The notes beneath the pieces were generated by a model. The model did not search any database. It had not been told where the DNA came from and saw only the letters and a program-made list of their open reading frames with translations. From the NCBI RefSeq assembly GCF_946479755.1, contig NZ_CAMLHC010000016.1, positions 1-64,000 of the forward strand: a stretch of 64,000 bases of DNA. Direction: 5' to 3'. This document shows positions 26,451 to 35,412 of the stretch, piece after piece; positions within the stretch are counted from its first letter, which is position 1; every line of letters begins with the position of its first letter. The translations under genes and the position numbers were made by a program. The stretch is from an uncultured Chitinophaga sp. Lineage in GTDB: Bacteria > Bacteroidota > Bacteroidia > Chitinophagales > Chitinophagaceae.

Positions 26451-26606
26451 TTAATAAAAAATCGACAAAAAGAAAATAGAGATCAACGCGCAAAAAACCA
26501 GCAACACAAAAATTGCGCGGAACAAAATCTCAGTTCTGTCAGGAGTGGATTCCAGTCCATTTAATTCATGAGGTCCATCTCCGTGGTTGATTATCAGGTT
26601 TTTCAT
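26451..26606 (-). CDS. Small single-span membrane protein (51 aa)
   Basis: Putative small protein. The first 30 residues are polar and charged (MKNLIINHGDGPHELNGLES, then TPDRTEILFR), and the last 20 form one strongly hydrophobic helix (AIFVLLVFCALISIFFLSIF) ending in Tyr. This tail-anchored layout is unlikely by chance and is typical of small membrane regulators or toxins, but I do not recognise a family. It lies alone in a gene-poor region, downstream on the same strand from the YwqK-like gene (160 bases). Expression is unproven. Confidence 0.5.
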   Translation of the reverse strand: MKNLIINHGDGPHELNGLESTPDRTEILFRAIFVLLVFCALISIFFLSIFY

Positions 26607-26766
26607 ACAAACAAATTAAAGGATTCACAATAAAATAGCGTACATACTGCCATCAGAGCTTCGTTCCTCATTTACTTCTCTTATGAAAGTACAAAATAAA
26701 AAGCTAAAATGGACAACTTTTATCCTTCAATCCGGCATAAAAAACCGTTCATTTTGTTCAACCTTC

Positions 26767-27381
26767 TCAGTGCTGCTTTTTTCGCTTTCCGGCGTCCTGG
26801 TGGGGCAAAGTCGCAGGCACAGGTGCCGTAGGGGGCGTTGCGACAGTGGTACTGTCTTCACCCATATCTTCCGGCGTCACCAGCTCTCCTCTTTTATAAT
26901 AGGCCTTCGCCATTTTGCCGGTATCTTCATCATATAATTTCCATACACCATTGCGTACAGAATTGCCCTGCCGAACGATCACCACCGGTGTTTCCTGTTG
27001 CGTAACGGGATCTACCGCCATTACCGTATCCTTTTGCCCCTCTATCTCGGTGGCCAGGTAAGCGCCTTCTTCCGCTCGCTTCCCATTCGGGTAAAAGTAT
27101 TTACAGTAACCATCCAGCACATTATTCTTGTAAGTTTCTTCTGCGATAATATTGCCGCCGAGGGAAGTTTTCTTCCAGATTCCTTCTTTACGGCCGTTTT
27201 TATAAGTTCCTTCCCAGAGATACCCCGGTTCTCCGCGCAACTCCTCTACCTGTTCCACCCAATAACCCTGTTTACGCTGTTGGGCGTCTTTCTGGTTCCT
27301 GGGTTGCCCCGCCTGTCCCTGCACATGGCCTGCCGTTGCCAGCAGCAACCCGATGATTGTCCCCGCTATTATTTTTCGCAT
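26767..27381 (-). CDS. Exported MORN/YwqK-repeat protein
   Basis: Secreted protein of 204 residues from the ATG at 27381; a GTG six codons earlier is an unneeded alternative. The signal peptide is MRKIIAGTIIGLLLATAGHVQG. The mature part has MORN-like YwqK repeats: WEGTYKNGRKEGIWKKTS, EETYKNNVLDGYCKYFYPNGKRAEEGAY and GVWKLYDEDTGKMAKAYYKRGEL. The end is a Pro/Thr-rich, then basic, low-complexity tail (PPTAPVPATLPHQDAGKRKKQH). Proteins of this type are often labelled YwqK antitoxin-like, but an export signal argues against a cytoplasmic antitoxin. Its role is probably in the envelope. It follows the DUF4382 gene with a terminator between. Confidence 0.82.
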   Translation of the reverse strand: MRKIIAGTIIGLLLATAGHVQGQAGQPRNQKDAQQRKQGYWVEQVEELRGEPGYLWEGTYKNGRKEGIWKKTSLGGNIIAEETYKNNVLDGYCKYFYPNGKRAEEGAYLATEIEGQKDTVMAVDPVTQQETPVVIVRQGNSVRNGVWKLYDEDTGKMAKAYYKRGELVTPEDMGEDSTTVATPPTAPVPATLPHQDAGKRKKQH

Positions 27382-27441
27382 ATGCTGTGATTTTATCACA
27401 AGTTAAATAATTCCGACATGTATTTGAACTCATAATAAAAA

Positions 27442-27466
27442 GCCGGTGTACAGGAAGTACACCGGC
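27442..27466. terminator. Terminator between the DUF4382 and YwqK-like genes
   Basis: Perfect ten-base arms GCCGGTGTAC and GTACACCGGC with a five-base loop. It starts 22 bases beyond the stop codon of the DUF4382 gene, with an A-run (T-run on the minus strand) after the stem. Confidence 0.75.
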
Positions 27467-27488
27467 CCGTTGTTTTTTAGCTGCGTTA

Positions 27489-28394
27489 CTATTTATGCAG
27501 TTTAATATCTCCCAGCTTTGTATCCTTACCCCGCTCAATGGTCACATTGGCAATGGTAGTGTCTTTATACCCGTTGGATGTATTTACGAATACATTCCAG
27601 GTACCCGGTTTCAAACCGCGCACTTTAAACTCACCGCTTCTCCAGGGCAATGCATACAGTGTGTCTTTATTGCTGTTGTAAACGGAGATCACAGGGTAGG
27701 CGTCCCAGGGCGTAACGCGACCGGAGAGGCTGCCCATTTTCAGGATAGTGAATACGTTGATGTACGGACGCAGGATGAACTTGCCGTTCCAGGTACGGAT
27801 GATAGAACGCTGTACATCGAAATCCAGCCACAGCTGCAGGTTGTCGGCAGACACCTCGTCCCATTCGTTATGCCTGATCCTCACAATAATTTTTGACTGG
27901 CCCGCCAAAGAGGTAACCGGGTAAGTCACATTGTTTTTCACAAGGGAATTGTTGTCGCCAATGGTGATACGGATCCGTTTCATCACGCCCTTCTTCACCA
28001 GCCCGCCGGCCAGCAGCGTATCAGCGCCGTTACGGAGCGTCAGCAGGTCATACACGCCGGGGCGGATACTCAGCGAATCCCACACCTGGCAGGAATCGCG
28101 GCCCTGACGGTCGTGGTCGCGGTCCTCATCCCACCAGCAACGGTCGCGGTCATTCCAGTTGTCGTCGTCTGTTTTCCCGCAGGTATCTATCAATACCTCT
28201 ACCTTGCGGATGTCCAGCAATACCTTATCGAACAGGCCGGGATCATCAGAAAGAAACAGGCTGACTTTTTGCTGATGCTGCGGAATAGGATCAGCGGAAG
28301 AAGATTGATCTTTTTTACAGGAGTACAACAGGATAGCGGCCAGCAAAGGAATCGACACGGCCAGCAAACCCCGCTTCAGGAGAGTACTTTTCAT
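27489..28394 (-). CDS. DUF4382 lipoprotein
   Basis: Predicted lipoprotein, 301 residues from the ATG at 28394 (a TTG lies seven codons upstream). The signal LLAVSIPLLAAILLYSC places the lipid-anchored Cys before KKDQSS, a typical Bacteroidota lipoprotein export context. The N-terminal domain (VSLFLSDDPGLFDKVLLDIRKVEVLID) fits DUF4382, a family of unknown function. It carries an unusual insertion of about 27 residues packed with Asp, Arg and Trp (from TDDDNWNDRDRCWWDEDRDH onward). The C-terminal part (LSGRVTPWDAYPVISVYN...GEFKVRGLKPGTWNVFV) resembles a carboxypeptidase-regulatory beta-sandwich. Confidence 0.87.
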   Translation of the reverse strand: MKSTLLKRGLLAVSIPLLAAILLYSCKKDQSSSADPIPQHQQKVSLFLSDDPGLFDKVLLDIRKVEVLIDTCGKTDDDNWNDRDRCWWDEDRDHDRQGRDSCQVWDSLSIRPGVYDLLTLRNGADTLLAGGLVKKGVMKRIRITIGDNNSLVKNNVTYPVTSLAGQSKIIVRIRHNEWDEVSADNLQLWLDFDVQRSIIRTWNGKFILRPYINVFTILKMGSLSGRVTPWDAYPVISVYNSNKDTLYALPWRSGEFKVRGLKPGTWNVFVNTSNGYKDTTIANVTIERGKDTKLGDIKLHK

Positions 28395-28639
28395 ACTTGT
28401 AGGTTTTTTATACAATAAAAAAATATGGCTGATGCAGATAGCACTTAGCAGATAGGGCCGGCTGTTATTCCTGGCTGGATTGTTGGTTGTTGGCTTCGTC
28501 TGTACTCCGTTTACCAGGCGCGCTGACTAACGACTATATGCTATAAAAAAACGTTTGTATCTCTCCTCTTATTGCAGCCGCTCAAACGTCCTGATAATAG
28601 ATGGGGCAAAAAGAAAAAGGTTTAACGGCAGCAAAGAAA

Positions 28640-28673
28640 AATCCGGTAACCGGGCAACGCCGGATACCGGATT
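28640..28673 (-). terminator. Probable glgB terminator
   Basis: Imperfect inverted repeat AATCCGGTAACCGG (28640-28653) against CCGGATACCGGATT (28660-28673) with a six-base loop, 23 bases past the glgB stop codon. On the minus strand the stem is followed by TTTTTC. Confidence 0.55.
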
Positions 28674-28696
28674 CAAATAACATGTATGTCAAACAA

Positions 28697-30664
28697 TTAT
28701 ACAGTAACGGGTTTCAGTATGGTTACCCCCAGTGGCGGGATACGGAGCGACAGGGTGTATTCGCGGCCATTGTAAAATTGTTTTGCCGCCTGCAACGGAC
28801 CGGTATTTATCACCCCGCTTCCATAATACCGGGAATGATCACTGTTTAACACTTCTTCCCATACGCCGCCCAGCGGAACACCAACAGCGTACTGCTCGCG
28901 GGGCACCGGCGTCATATTCAGCACCACCAGCATCATATCGCCCGCCGCTTTGCCTTTCCGCATATAAGCCAGCACACAATTGTCATAATCGTTGACGATC
29001 ATCCATTCAAACCCCTCTCCTTCAAACTGCTGCTCATATAAAGCAGTAGACTCCCGGTACAACCGGTTGATGTCTTTTACAAAATCCTGTATCCCCTTAT
29101 GTGTAGCGTATTTCAGCAGGTGCCAGTCCAGCTCCCGTTTGTAGTTCCATTCGGTAGTCTGCCCCAGTTCCCCTCCCATAAACAGCAACTTGGTGCCCGG
29201 ATGGGTATACATATAACCGTACAACAGGCGCAGGTTGGCGCATTTTTGCCAGTCGTCGCCCGGCATCTTGTACAGCAAAGGCGATTTACCATGCACTACC
29301 TCATCGTGGCTCAGCGGCAGCATATAGTTCTCGCTGAAAGCATATACAAGGCTAAAAGTCAGATCGTTCTGGTACCATTTGCGGTGAACAGGGTCTTTCT
29401 TGAAATAATCCAGCGTATCGTTCATCCAGCCCATCATCCATTTCATGCCGAAACCCAGTCCTCCTACAAAAGTGGGCCGGGATACGCCATAATGATTAGT
29501 GGAATCTTCGGCGATGGTCTGCACGTCGGGGAACAGCGCATATACTGTTTCATTCAGTTTTTTAAGGAAACTGATGGCTTCCAGGTTTTCATTGCCTCCC
29601 AGTTCGTTGGGTTCCCAGGCGCCACGCTCCCGGGAATAGTCCAGGTGGATCATGGACGCCACCGCATCTACCCGCAGGCCGTCGATATGGAATTTGTCCA
29701 GCCAGTAGATAGCGTTGCTGAGCAGAAACGACCGCACTTCGTTGCGGGAATAATTAAAAATATAGCTGTTCCAGTCTGGATGATAGCCTTTGCGCATATC
29801 GGCATATTCATACACATGTGAACCGTCGAACCGGTACAGGCCATGTGCATCATGCGGAAAATGGGAAGGCACCCAGTCGAGGATCACACCGATACCGGCT
29901 GCGTGAAAGGCTTCCACCATGGCCATAAAATCCTGTGGTGTGCCGTAGCGGGAAGTGGCGGCGTAGTAACCGGTCAGCTGATACCCCCAGGAGCCGTCAA
30001 ACGGGTGCTCCATCACCGGCATCAGTTCCACATGCGTGAAGCCCATCTCTTTTACATAAGGCACCAGCATAGCGGCTATTTCTCCGTAGGAATAAACGCT
30101 TTTCTCATCATTGGGGTCCGGCCTGCGCCAGGAGCCCAGGTGTACCTCATACACAGAAAAAGGGCTGTTCAGGCTGTTGTGTTTTTTCCTGTGCTGCATC
30201 CATTTTTTGTCGTGCCAGGTGTGGTCCAGCGGATGCACTACGGAAGCTGTTTTTGGCCGTACCTCCCAACGGGTGGCGAAAGGATCTCCTTTAAAAAGCT
30301 CTTCTCCGCTATTGGAGCGGATAAAGTATTTGTACAGGCAACCAGCTTCCACGCCAGGAATGAACCCTTCCCATATACCGGAGCTGTCCCAGCGGGGCAA
30401 AAGGGTATGACTGTAATGGTCCCATTCGTTAAAATCACCCATGACAGCGACAAAAGCGGCGTCCGGAGCCCATACGGCAAAATAAGTACCCTGTACGCCT
30501 TCATATTCGAGCGTATGTGCACCAAATTTTTCGTATAGCCGGTAATGTGACCCTGCCTGAAACAGGGCAATATCTCCGGATGAAAAAAGGGAAAATGGTT
30601 CTACTGACTGCAAAGGGCGATTGATAACTCCGGTCATAGTAACGTGTGAATTGGGTGTCTGCAT
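28697..30664 (-). CDS. glgB: 1,4-alpha-glucan branching enzyme
   Basis: GH13 glycogen branching enzyme, which makes alpha-1,6 branches in alpha-1,4-glucan. The 655-residue protein (ATG at 30664; a TTG two codons upstream is an alternative) has an N-terminal CBM48-type beta-sandwich (YFAVWAPDAAFVAVMGDFNEWD). The GH13 regions follow: DWVPSHF, GLRVDAVASM (nucleophile Asp), AEDSTNH (acid/base Glu) and LSHDEVVHGK. The C-terminal beta domain ends in LRIPPLGVTILKPVTV. The length is that of the shorter GlgB class. It is monocistronic; GH31 upstream on the other strand suggests local clustering of glucan enzymes. Confidence 0.95.
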   Translation of the reverse strand: MQTPNSHVTMTGVINRPLQSVEPFSLFSSGDIALFQAGSHYRLYEKFGAHTLEYEGVQGTYFAVWAPDAAFVAVMGDFNEWDHYSHTLLPRWDSSGIWEGFIPGVEAGCLYKYFIRSNSGEELFKGDPFATRWEVRPKTASVVHPLDHTWHDKKWMQHRKKHNSLNSPFSVYEVHLGSWRRPDPNDEKSVYSYGEIAAMLVPYVKEMGFTHVELMPVMEHPFDGSWGYQLTGYYAATSRYGTPQDFMAMVEAFHAAGIGVILDWVPSHFPHDAHGLYRFDGSHVYEYADMRKGYHPDWNSYIFNYSRNEVRSFLLSNAIYWLDKFHIDGLRVDAVASMIHLDYSRERGAWEPNELGGNENLEAISFLKKLNETVYALFPDVQTIAEDSTNHYGVSRPTFVGGLGFGMKWMMGWMNDTLDYFKKDPVHRKWYQNDLTFSLVYAFSENYMLPLSHDEVVHGKSPLLYKMPGDDWQKCANLRLLYGYMYTHPGTKLLFMGGELGQTTEWNYKRELDWHLLKYATHKGIQDFVKDINRLYRESTALYEQQFEGEGFEWMIVNDYDNCVLAYMRKGKAAGDMMLVVLNMTPVPREQYAVGVPLGGVWEEVLNSDHSRYYGSGVINTGPLQAAKQFYNGREYTLSLRIPPLGVTILKPVTV

Positions 30665-30831
30665 AAACAAGATAGTCTAAATTTGGCTATTTTGACATTT
30701 AGTCGTTTGGTTATTTGAGAATCAGGGATGCTGAAATGCCGGAATTTAGGGATTTTTTTGGAGAGGGCATCACCGGGAATAAAAAAAGGGCGCTCAAAGT
30801 AAGGGCAACAAACGTCAACCTCCCGGAATGA

Positions 30832-30889
30832 ATTTGGGTATTTTAATATCCGGATGCACGGGGCAGACCTGATATCAAAATACCCAAAT
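30832..30889 (-). terminator. Inverted repeat downstream of the DEAD-box helicase
   Basis: Nineteen-base arms ATTTGGGTATTTTAATATC (30832-30850) and GATATCAAAATACCCAAAT (30871-30889) pair with a single mismatch around a 20-base loop, about 20 bases past the helicase stop codon. Probably a terminator, although the stem is AT-rich. Confidence 0.6.
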
Positions 30890-30908
30890 ATTAAAAAGCT
30901 AAATCAGC

Positions 30909-32672
30909 TTAGTATTTGCGTTTAAACGGAGGTTTACCACCGCCGGAGTGTTCGCGTTTTTCGCCGGAACGCGGACCACCAGGGGTCCAGGTCCTTTTAC
31001 GCGGACCGCCTTCGCCACGGCTGCCGTTGAAGCGGCCACCGCCACCGCCGCCACGTTTGTCACCATCCTGGGACATTTCGATGCGTACAGCGCGACCGTT
31101 GTATTCTACTTTTTTGAAGCTCTGGGTTACTTTTTCCAATTCGTCATTTTCCACTTCAAAGAAAGAGTAAACACCTTTCAGATCGATACGGCCGATTTTG
31201 TTGCCACGTACGCCGGTGTTGTCACACAGGTAACGGAGCATATCACCGCGGTTGAAATCGTCAACAGAACCGAGGTTGATGAACAGGCGGGTGTATTTGC
31301 CACTGCCACGGCTGCCACGGCTATCGTCACCGAAGCGTTTGTCATCTTTCGTGTTCAGGTCCGGAGCATCCTGGTAGTATTCCAGGAACTGGTTGAACTC
31401 GAGGGATGCGAAACGTTTGATCAGCTCTTCCTTCGTCATGGAGGAGAACTCTTCGTATATACGTTCCAGGTATGGTTCGATCTGTTCTTCGTTAACCGTT
31501 ACGTTGTGCACTTTATGCACGAGGCCGAACAGCTGTTTTTCGCAAACGGCGAAGCCATCGGGTACTTCTGCTTTTACAAATTTTTTGCCGATCACTCTTT
31601 CGATCTGGCGGATTTTTCCGGTGTCACGACCGCCGATAATGGCGATGGATACCCCGGATTTACCGGCACGGCCGGTACGGCCGCTACGGTGGGTGTAGTT
31701 TTCCACGTCATCCGGCAGGTCGTAGTTGATAACGTGAGTTACATTGTCCACGTCGATACCACGGGCGGCTACGTCAGTAGCTACCAGTACCTGCAGGGCT
31801 TTTTCACGGAAACGTTTCATCACCTTGTCGCGCTGCTGCTGGGTAAGATCGCCGTGCAGGGCGTCGGCATTGTAACCGTCCTTGATCAGGGATTCAGCGA
31901 TCTCCTGGGATTCAATTTTGGTACGGGTGAAGATGATGCCAAAGATATCGGGGTTATAGTCCACGATACGTTTCAGGGCAGCATATTTATCGCGTGGGCG
32001 TACCACGTAATATTCGTGCTCGATGTTGGCGTTGCCGCTGTTTTTAGTACCTACGGTCAGCTCAAACGGATCTTCCATGTACTTTTTCGCGATACGGCGC
32101 ACTTCCTGTGGCATCGTAGCGGAAAACAGCCAGGTAGTTTTGGATTCCGGGGTGTTGGACAGGATGCTGTTGATGTCTTCCTGGAAGCCCATGTTCAGCA
32201 TTTCGTCGGCTTCGTCCAGTACGGCATAGCGTACGTTGTCGAAGTTAACGGCGCCGCGCTCGATGATATCCAGCAGACGGCCGGGGGTGGCAACCACGAT
32301 GTGTACGCCTCTCTTCAGCTCGCGCAGCTGCTGCACGATGCTGGAACCGCCATATACCGCTACAATGTTTACTTCGCCGAGGTATTTGCTAAAGTTTTTG
32401 AGGTCGTTGGTGATCTGCAGACACAGTTCACGCGTGGGGCAGAGGATCAGTCCTTGTGGTTTGTTGATTTTCAGGTCCAGTTGCTGCAGCAATGGTAAGC
32501 CAAAAGCAGCGGTTTTACCGGTGCCCGTCTGGGCCAGTCCCACAAAATCGCGGTCTCCACTTAAAAGAACGGGAATAGCCTGTTCCTGGATCGGTGTTGG
32601 GGAAACGAAACCCAGGTCCGTAATTCCCTTCAAAATAGGCTCTTGTAAGCCCAGTGATTCAAATGTTGTCAT
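30909..32672 (-). CDS. deaD: DEAD-box ATP-dependent RNA helicase (DeaD/DbpA-like)
   Basis: RNA helicase of the CsdA/DeaD group, expected to help ribosome assembly, RNA turnover and cold adaptation. The 587-residue protein has all core motifs: Q-motif PTPIQEQAIP, AQTGTGKT, PTRELCLQ, LDEADEML, the SAT motif (FSATMP), and HRSGRTGRAG. A DbpA-type RNA-binding domain follows at about residues 465-540 (YTRLFINLGSVDDFNRGDMLRYLC). The tail is rich in Gly, Arg and Lys (GGGGGGRFNGSRGEGGPRKR) and probably binds RNA. Its leader, which reaches back toward rimO, holds a small GC-rich hairpin (32689-32704). Confidence 0.94.
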   Translation of the reverse strand: MTTFESLGLQEPILKGITDLGFVSPTPIQEQAIPVLLSGDRDFVGLAQTGTGKTAAFGLPLLQQLDLKINKPQGLILCPTRELCLQITNDLKNFSKYLGEVNIVAVYGGSSIVQQLRELKRGVHIVVATPGRLLDIIERGAVNFDNVRYAVLDEADEMLNMGFQEDINSILSNTPESKTTWLFSATMPQEVRRIAKKYMEDPFELTVGTKNSGNANIEHEYYVVRPRDKYAALKRIVDYNPDIFGIIFTRTKIESQEIAESLIKDGYNADALHGDLTQQQRDKVMKRFREKALQVLVATDVAARGIDVDNVTHVINYDLPDDVENYTHRSGRTGRAGKSGVSIAIIGGRDTGKIRQIERVIGKKFVKAEVPDGFAVCEKQLFGLVHKVHNVTVNEEQIEPYLERIYEEFSSMTKEELIKRFASLEFNQFLEYYQDAPDLNTKDDKRFGDDSRGSRGSGKYTRLFINLGSVDDFNRGDMLRYLCDNTGVRGNKIGRIDLKGVYSFFEVENDELEKVTQSFKKVEYNGRAVRIEMSQDGDKRGGGGGGRFNGSRGEGGPRKRTWTPGGPRSGEKREHSGGGKPPFKRKY

Positions 32673-32688
32673 TGATTTGCATTAATCG

Positions 32689-32704
32689 GGCTCCGTCGGG
32701 AGCC
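32689..32704 (-). other. Short hairpin between rimO and the helicase gene
   Basis: GGCTCC (32689-32694) and GGAGCC (32699-32704) pair perfectly around a GTCG loop. It lies in the 77-base gap after the rimO stop and before the helicase start, where it could act as a weak terminator or a helicase leader structure. Confidence 0.4.
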
Positions 32705-32749
32705 ATGTAAGGCCCTACGCCTGCGGGCGGCGGGCTGTTGAAATATTAT

Positions 32750-34057
32750 CTATACCAGTTCACCTTCGAGGTCGTAATCAAACGCCCTGGTGATACGTAC
32801 ATTCACAAATTCGCCGGGTTTCAGGCGTTTGGTGGTATTGATGATCACCTCATTGTCCACTTCCACAGAGTCAAACTCTGTGCGGGCCAGGTATCTGCCG
32901 GCCTCTTTTTTGTCAACGATGACTTTCAATACTTTTCCTACCCTTTCCTGGTTTTTCTCCAGGGAGATCTCCTGCTGTACTTCCATGATCTCCTGTGCTC
33001 TCCGCTCTTTCTCTTCAGCAGGGATGTTGTCTTCCAGCTCATAAGCGCTGGTACCTTCTTCATGACTGTAGGTAAATACACCTACCCTGTCAAAACGCAT
33101 TCTTTCGAGGAAACCTTTCAGTTCTTCCACGTCGTCTTCCGTTTCACCGGGGAAACCGGCGATAAGGGTGGTACGCAGACAGATACCGGGTACTTTGGCG
33201 CGGATCTGGTGGACCAGTTCTTCGATTTCTTCCCGGGTGATCTGGCGTTTCATGGCTTTGAGCATAGCGTTGGAAGCATGCTGCAAAGGCATATCGAGAT
33301 AGTTGCAGATGTTAGGGAACTCGTTCATGACGTCGAGCACTTCCATCGGGAACTTGGTCGGATAAGCATAGTGAAGGCGAATCCATTCCAGGCCTTCCAC
33401 ACCTGCCAGTGCACGCATCAGGTCTGCCAGGCGGCGTTGTTTGTACAGGTCCAGGCCATAATAGGTCAGCTCCTGTGCAATCAGCATAATTTCTTTCACG
33501 CCGGAACGGACCAGCTTCTCCGCTTCTTTCACCAGTTCCTCTATCGGACGGGACACGTGACCACCGCGCATCAGCGGGATGGCACAGAATGAGCAGGTAC
33601 GGTTACAACCTTCTGCAATCTTCAGATAAGCATAATGGGAAGGAGTGCTCAGCAGGCGTTCGCCAATCAGTTCCGCTTTGTAATCTGCATCGAATTTCTT
33701 CAGCAGCAGCGGCAATTCCATGGTGCCGAACCAGGCGTCCACACCGCCGATCTCTGATTCCAGGTCGCCCCGGTAACGCTCACTCAGACAGCCGGTCACA
33801 TATACTTTGTCCAGCTTGCCGCGTTGCTTCAGTTCTACCTGTTCCAGGATGGTGTTGATGGATTCTTCTTTGGCTTTGTCGATAAATCCGCAGGTGTTCA
33901 CAACCACGATATTATGATCGCGTTTGGCGCTTTCATGCACCACATCGATCTCATTGGCCAGCAGTTGCCCGCTCAGCACTTCTGAGTCAACCATGTTCTT
34001 CGAACAACCAAGCGTAATAATGTTAACCTTGTCTTTCTTTAAAGTTTTCGTCTTCAA
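32750..34057 (-). CDS. rimO: Ribosomal protein S12 methylthiotransferase
   Basis: Radical SAM methylthiotransferase that adds a methylthio group to an aspartate of ribosomal protein S12. The 435-residue protein has the N-terminal UPF0004 domain with cluster cysteines Cys18 (ITLGCSKNMVDSE), Cys56 and Cys90, the radical SAM cluster CNRTCSFC (Cys151, 155, 158), and a C-terminal TRAM domain (about 370-435, VGKVLKVIVDKKEAGRYLART). The start appears to be TTG at 34057, since no ATG precedes the conserved KVNIITLGCSKN. Length and motif order fit RimO better than MiaB. A -7 promoter box lies 138 bases upstream. Confidence 0.94.
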   Translation of the reverse strand: MKTKTLKKDKVNIITLGCSKNMVDSEVLSGQLLANEIDVVHESAKRDHNIVVVNTCGFIDKAKEESINTILEQVELKQRGKLDKVYVTGCLSERYRGDLESEIGGVDAWFGTMELPLLLKKFDADYKAELIGERLLSTPSHYAYLKIAEGCNRTCSFCAIPLMRGGHVSRPIEELVKEAEKLVRSGVKEIMLIAQELTYYGLDLYKQRRLADLMRALAGVEGLEWIRLHYAYPTKFPMEVLDVMNEFPNICNYLDMPLQHASNAMLKAMKRQITREEIEELVHQIRAKVPGICLRTTLIAGFPGETEDDVEELKGFLERMRFDRVGVFTYSHEEGTSAYELEDNIPAEEKERRAQEIMEVQQEISLEKNQERVGKVLKVIVDKKEAGRYLARTEFDSVEVDNEVIINTTKRLKPGEFVNVRITRAFDYDLEGELV

Positions 34058-34194
34058 GGGCGAATGTTTTAGAGCCTGCGGCCGCTTTTTACCGGCCAGC
34101 TACCGCCACGAAGACACACAGACACTAATTGTATAAAACAGCAGACTTACTGTACGTGACTTTGAGCCTTAGTGGGGGTTGAGTAAGGAAGGTG

Positions 34195-34202
34195 CAAAGG
34201 TA
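34195..34202 (-). promoter_or_regulatory. -7 box TACCTTTG upstream of rimO
   Basis: On the minus strand TTTCCCTACCTTTGCACC contains an exact TAnnTTTG. The same extended sequence (TTTCCC, then AnCTTTGCACC) occurs before bshB1 at 40945. The implied leader is about 130 bases, longer than usual, and no clear -33 box is visible. Confidence 0.4.
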
Positions 34203-34313
34203 GGGAAAATATTTGGTTATTTGAATATTTGGGCAGTTGAATATTGGATGGCGGATGTCGGAATTCTGAAAATCCCAACACCCGTCAATAAAAATAAATA
34301 AATACTAAAATGT

Positions 34314-35198
34314 TTAAATCGCTAAATGTGAAAGCGTTCTGTCCGCCCGCTGGTGAGCCAGCTCCCGCTTCTTGTGGTACCACCATTGTGGCGCCAGCTT
34401 AATCAGGAGGTTATTGATGCCCCGCAATCCTACAATATGGTACAGCCCGTTGAGTTTACCGGCCAGCGAAGCGTCCAGCGCCCGCAGGCTCATGGCAAAG
34501 CCACCGTCCATATACTCCATATGATGCCAGTAGCCGCCAGGCATAAAGAGCGTATCTCCATGGTTAAGAATGGCCGTCAGCCCCCTGGCGTGGGCCAGGG
34601 CCGGGTAATGTTCTTCATCCAGTTTCTCATGCCAGTTGACAAAAGAGGCAGCGCTCTCTACGGTAAATGGCATGCGGTAAATGTAGGGGGATTGTTTGTT
34701 TTCCAGCAGTAATACCCTTTTGCGGCCGATGAACTGGGTATGGAAGATGTGAGACATGTCGATGTCGTAGTGCATATGGGCCACCGATCCGGCACCGCCG
34801 ACAAACAACATGGGATATTTTTTCAGGAAACCTTTAGCGTACTGATCGGGCCAGACAACGTCCTGCACGAGTTGGGGAGCATGTTGAAAAATATTGAACA
34901 GGAATATCCGCAGCTGTACCGGGCCACTTTTTACCATATCAATATATTCTCCGAAAGTAATGTAGTCGTCTGCTCCGTTCACCAGGGTATTGGCGCCGGC
35001 ACGCTCATTATTGTAAACGCCCACCTTCTTGTCCCCGACGATACTTTTGAAGTAGTCCCAGGTCCATTTGCTGTAGGCGGGCGATTGTTTACTCAGCCCT
35101 GCTGCTGAGATCACTACGGGTTTACGGGGTAAGTAATAATTTTTGCGGAACTCCTCAGGTGTGATGTCGTCAACTCGGTCTATGTTGTTTATGATCAT
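34314..35198 (-). CDS. JmjC/cupin-like protein (putative 2-oxoglutarate/Fe(II) dioxygenase)
   Basis: A 294-residue cupin_8/JmjC-type protein, soluble and without a signal. The start (DDITPEEFRKNYYLPRKPVVISA) is the usual entry into this fold. The iron site is readable as HMHYDID (His and Asp two residues apart), and a later His in FMPGGYWHHMEYMD, giving the HxD...H facial triad; Lys/Tyr residues nearby could hold 2-oxoglutarate. Members hydroxylate proteins such as ribosomal proteins, but specificity varies. A helical C-terminus rich in Lys and Arg follows. The target is unknown. Confidence 0.87.
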   Translation of the reverse strand: MIINNIDRVDDITPEEFRKNYYLPRKPVVISAAGLSKQSPAYSKWTWDYFKSIVGDKKVGVYNNERAGANTLVNGADDYITFGEYIDMVKSGPVQLRIFLFNIFQHAPQLVQDVVWPDQYAKGFLKKYPMLFVGGAGSVAHMHYDIDMSHIFHTQFIGRKRVLLLENKQSPYIYRMPFTVESAASFVNWHEKLDEEHYPALAHARGLTAILNHGDTLFMPGGYWHHMEYMDGGFAMSLRALDASLAGKLNGLYHIVGLRGINNLLIKLAPQWWYHKKRELAHQRADRTLSHLAI

Positions 35199-35241
35199 AA
35201 CTACGAATTGTTAAGTAGGATTACAAAAAAATACTATAATT

Positions 35242-35249
35242 CAAATGTA
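35242..35249 (-). promoter_or_regulatory. -7 box TACATTTG of the JmjC-like gene
   Basis: An exact TAnnTTTG match on the minus strand, 43 bases before the ATG at 35198. A TTTG 23 bases further upstream is slightly too far to be an ideal -33 box. Confidence 0.4.
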
Positions 35250-35306
35250 ACAAATGCAGAATTATAAACGGACAAAATGTAAAGAGCGAAAACGTGGCCA
35301 AAAAAC

Positions 35307-35341
35307 AAATATCCGGGCTATACCTGTCAGCCCGGATATTT
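35307..35341 (-). terminator. ftsY terminator
   Basis: Perfect 13-base arms (35307-35319 and 35329-35341, AAATATCCGGGCT and its complement) with a nine-base loop, followed on the minus strand by a T-rich run (GTTTTTTG). It begins about 70 bases past the ftsY stop codon. Confidence 0.8.
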
Positions 35342-35412
35342 CATTTACCTAAAGTAAAATTTAAAGTGGGCTTGATTCTATTTTCAAAACAGCACACACA
35401 AAACTATTATAA

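Noticed and set aside
26767..27381. Antitoxin of a toxin-antitoxin pair (YwqK annotation)
   Set aside because: The protein has a clear export signal and no adjacent toxin gene, so the common label would mislead.
30948..32498. Open frame of 516 codons antisense to the DEAD-box helicase
   Set aside because: All helicase motifs are on the minus strand; the plus-strand product is Phe/Val/Thr-rich with no domain.
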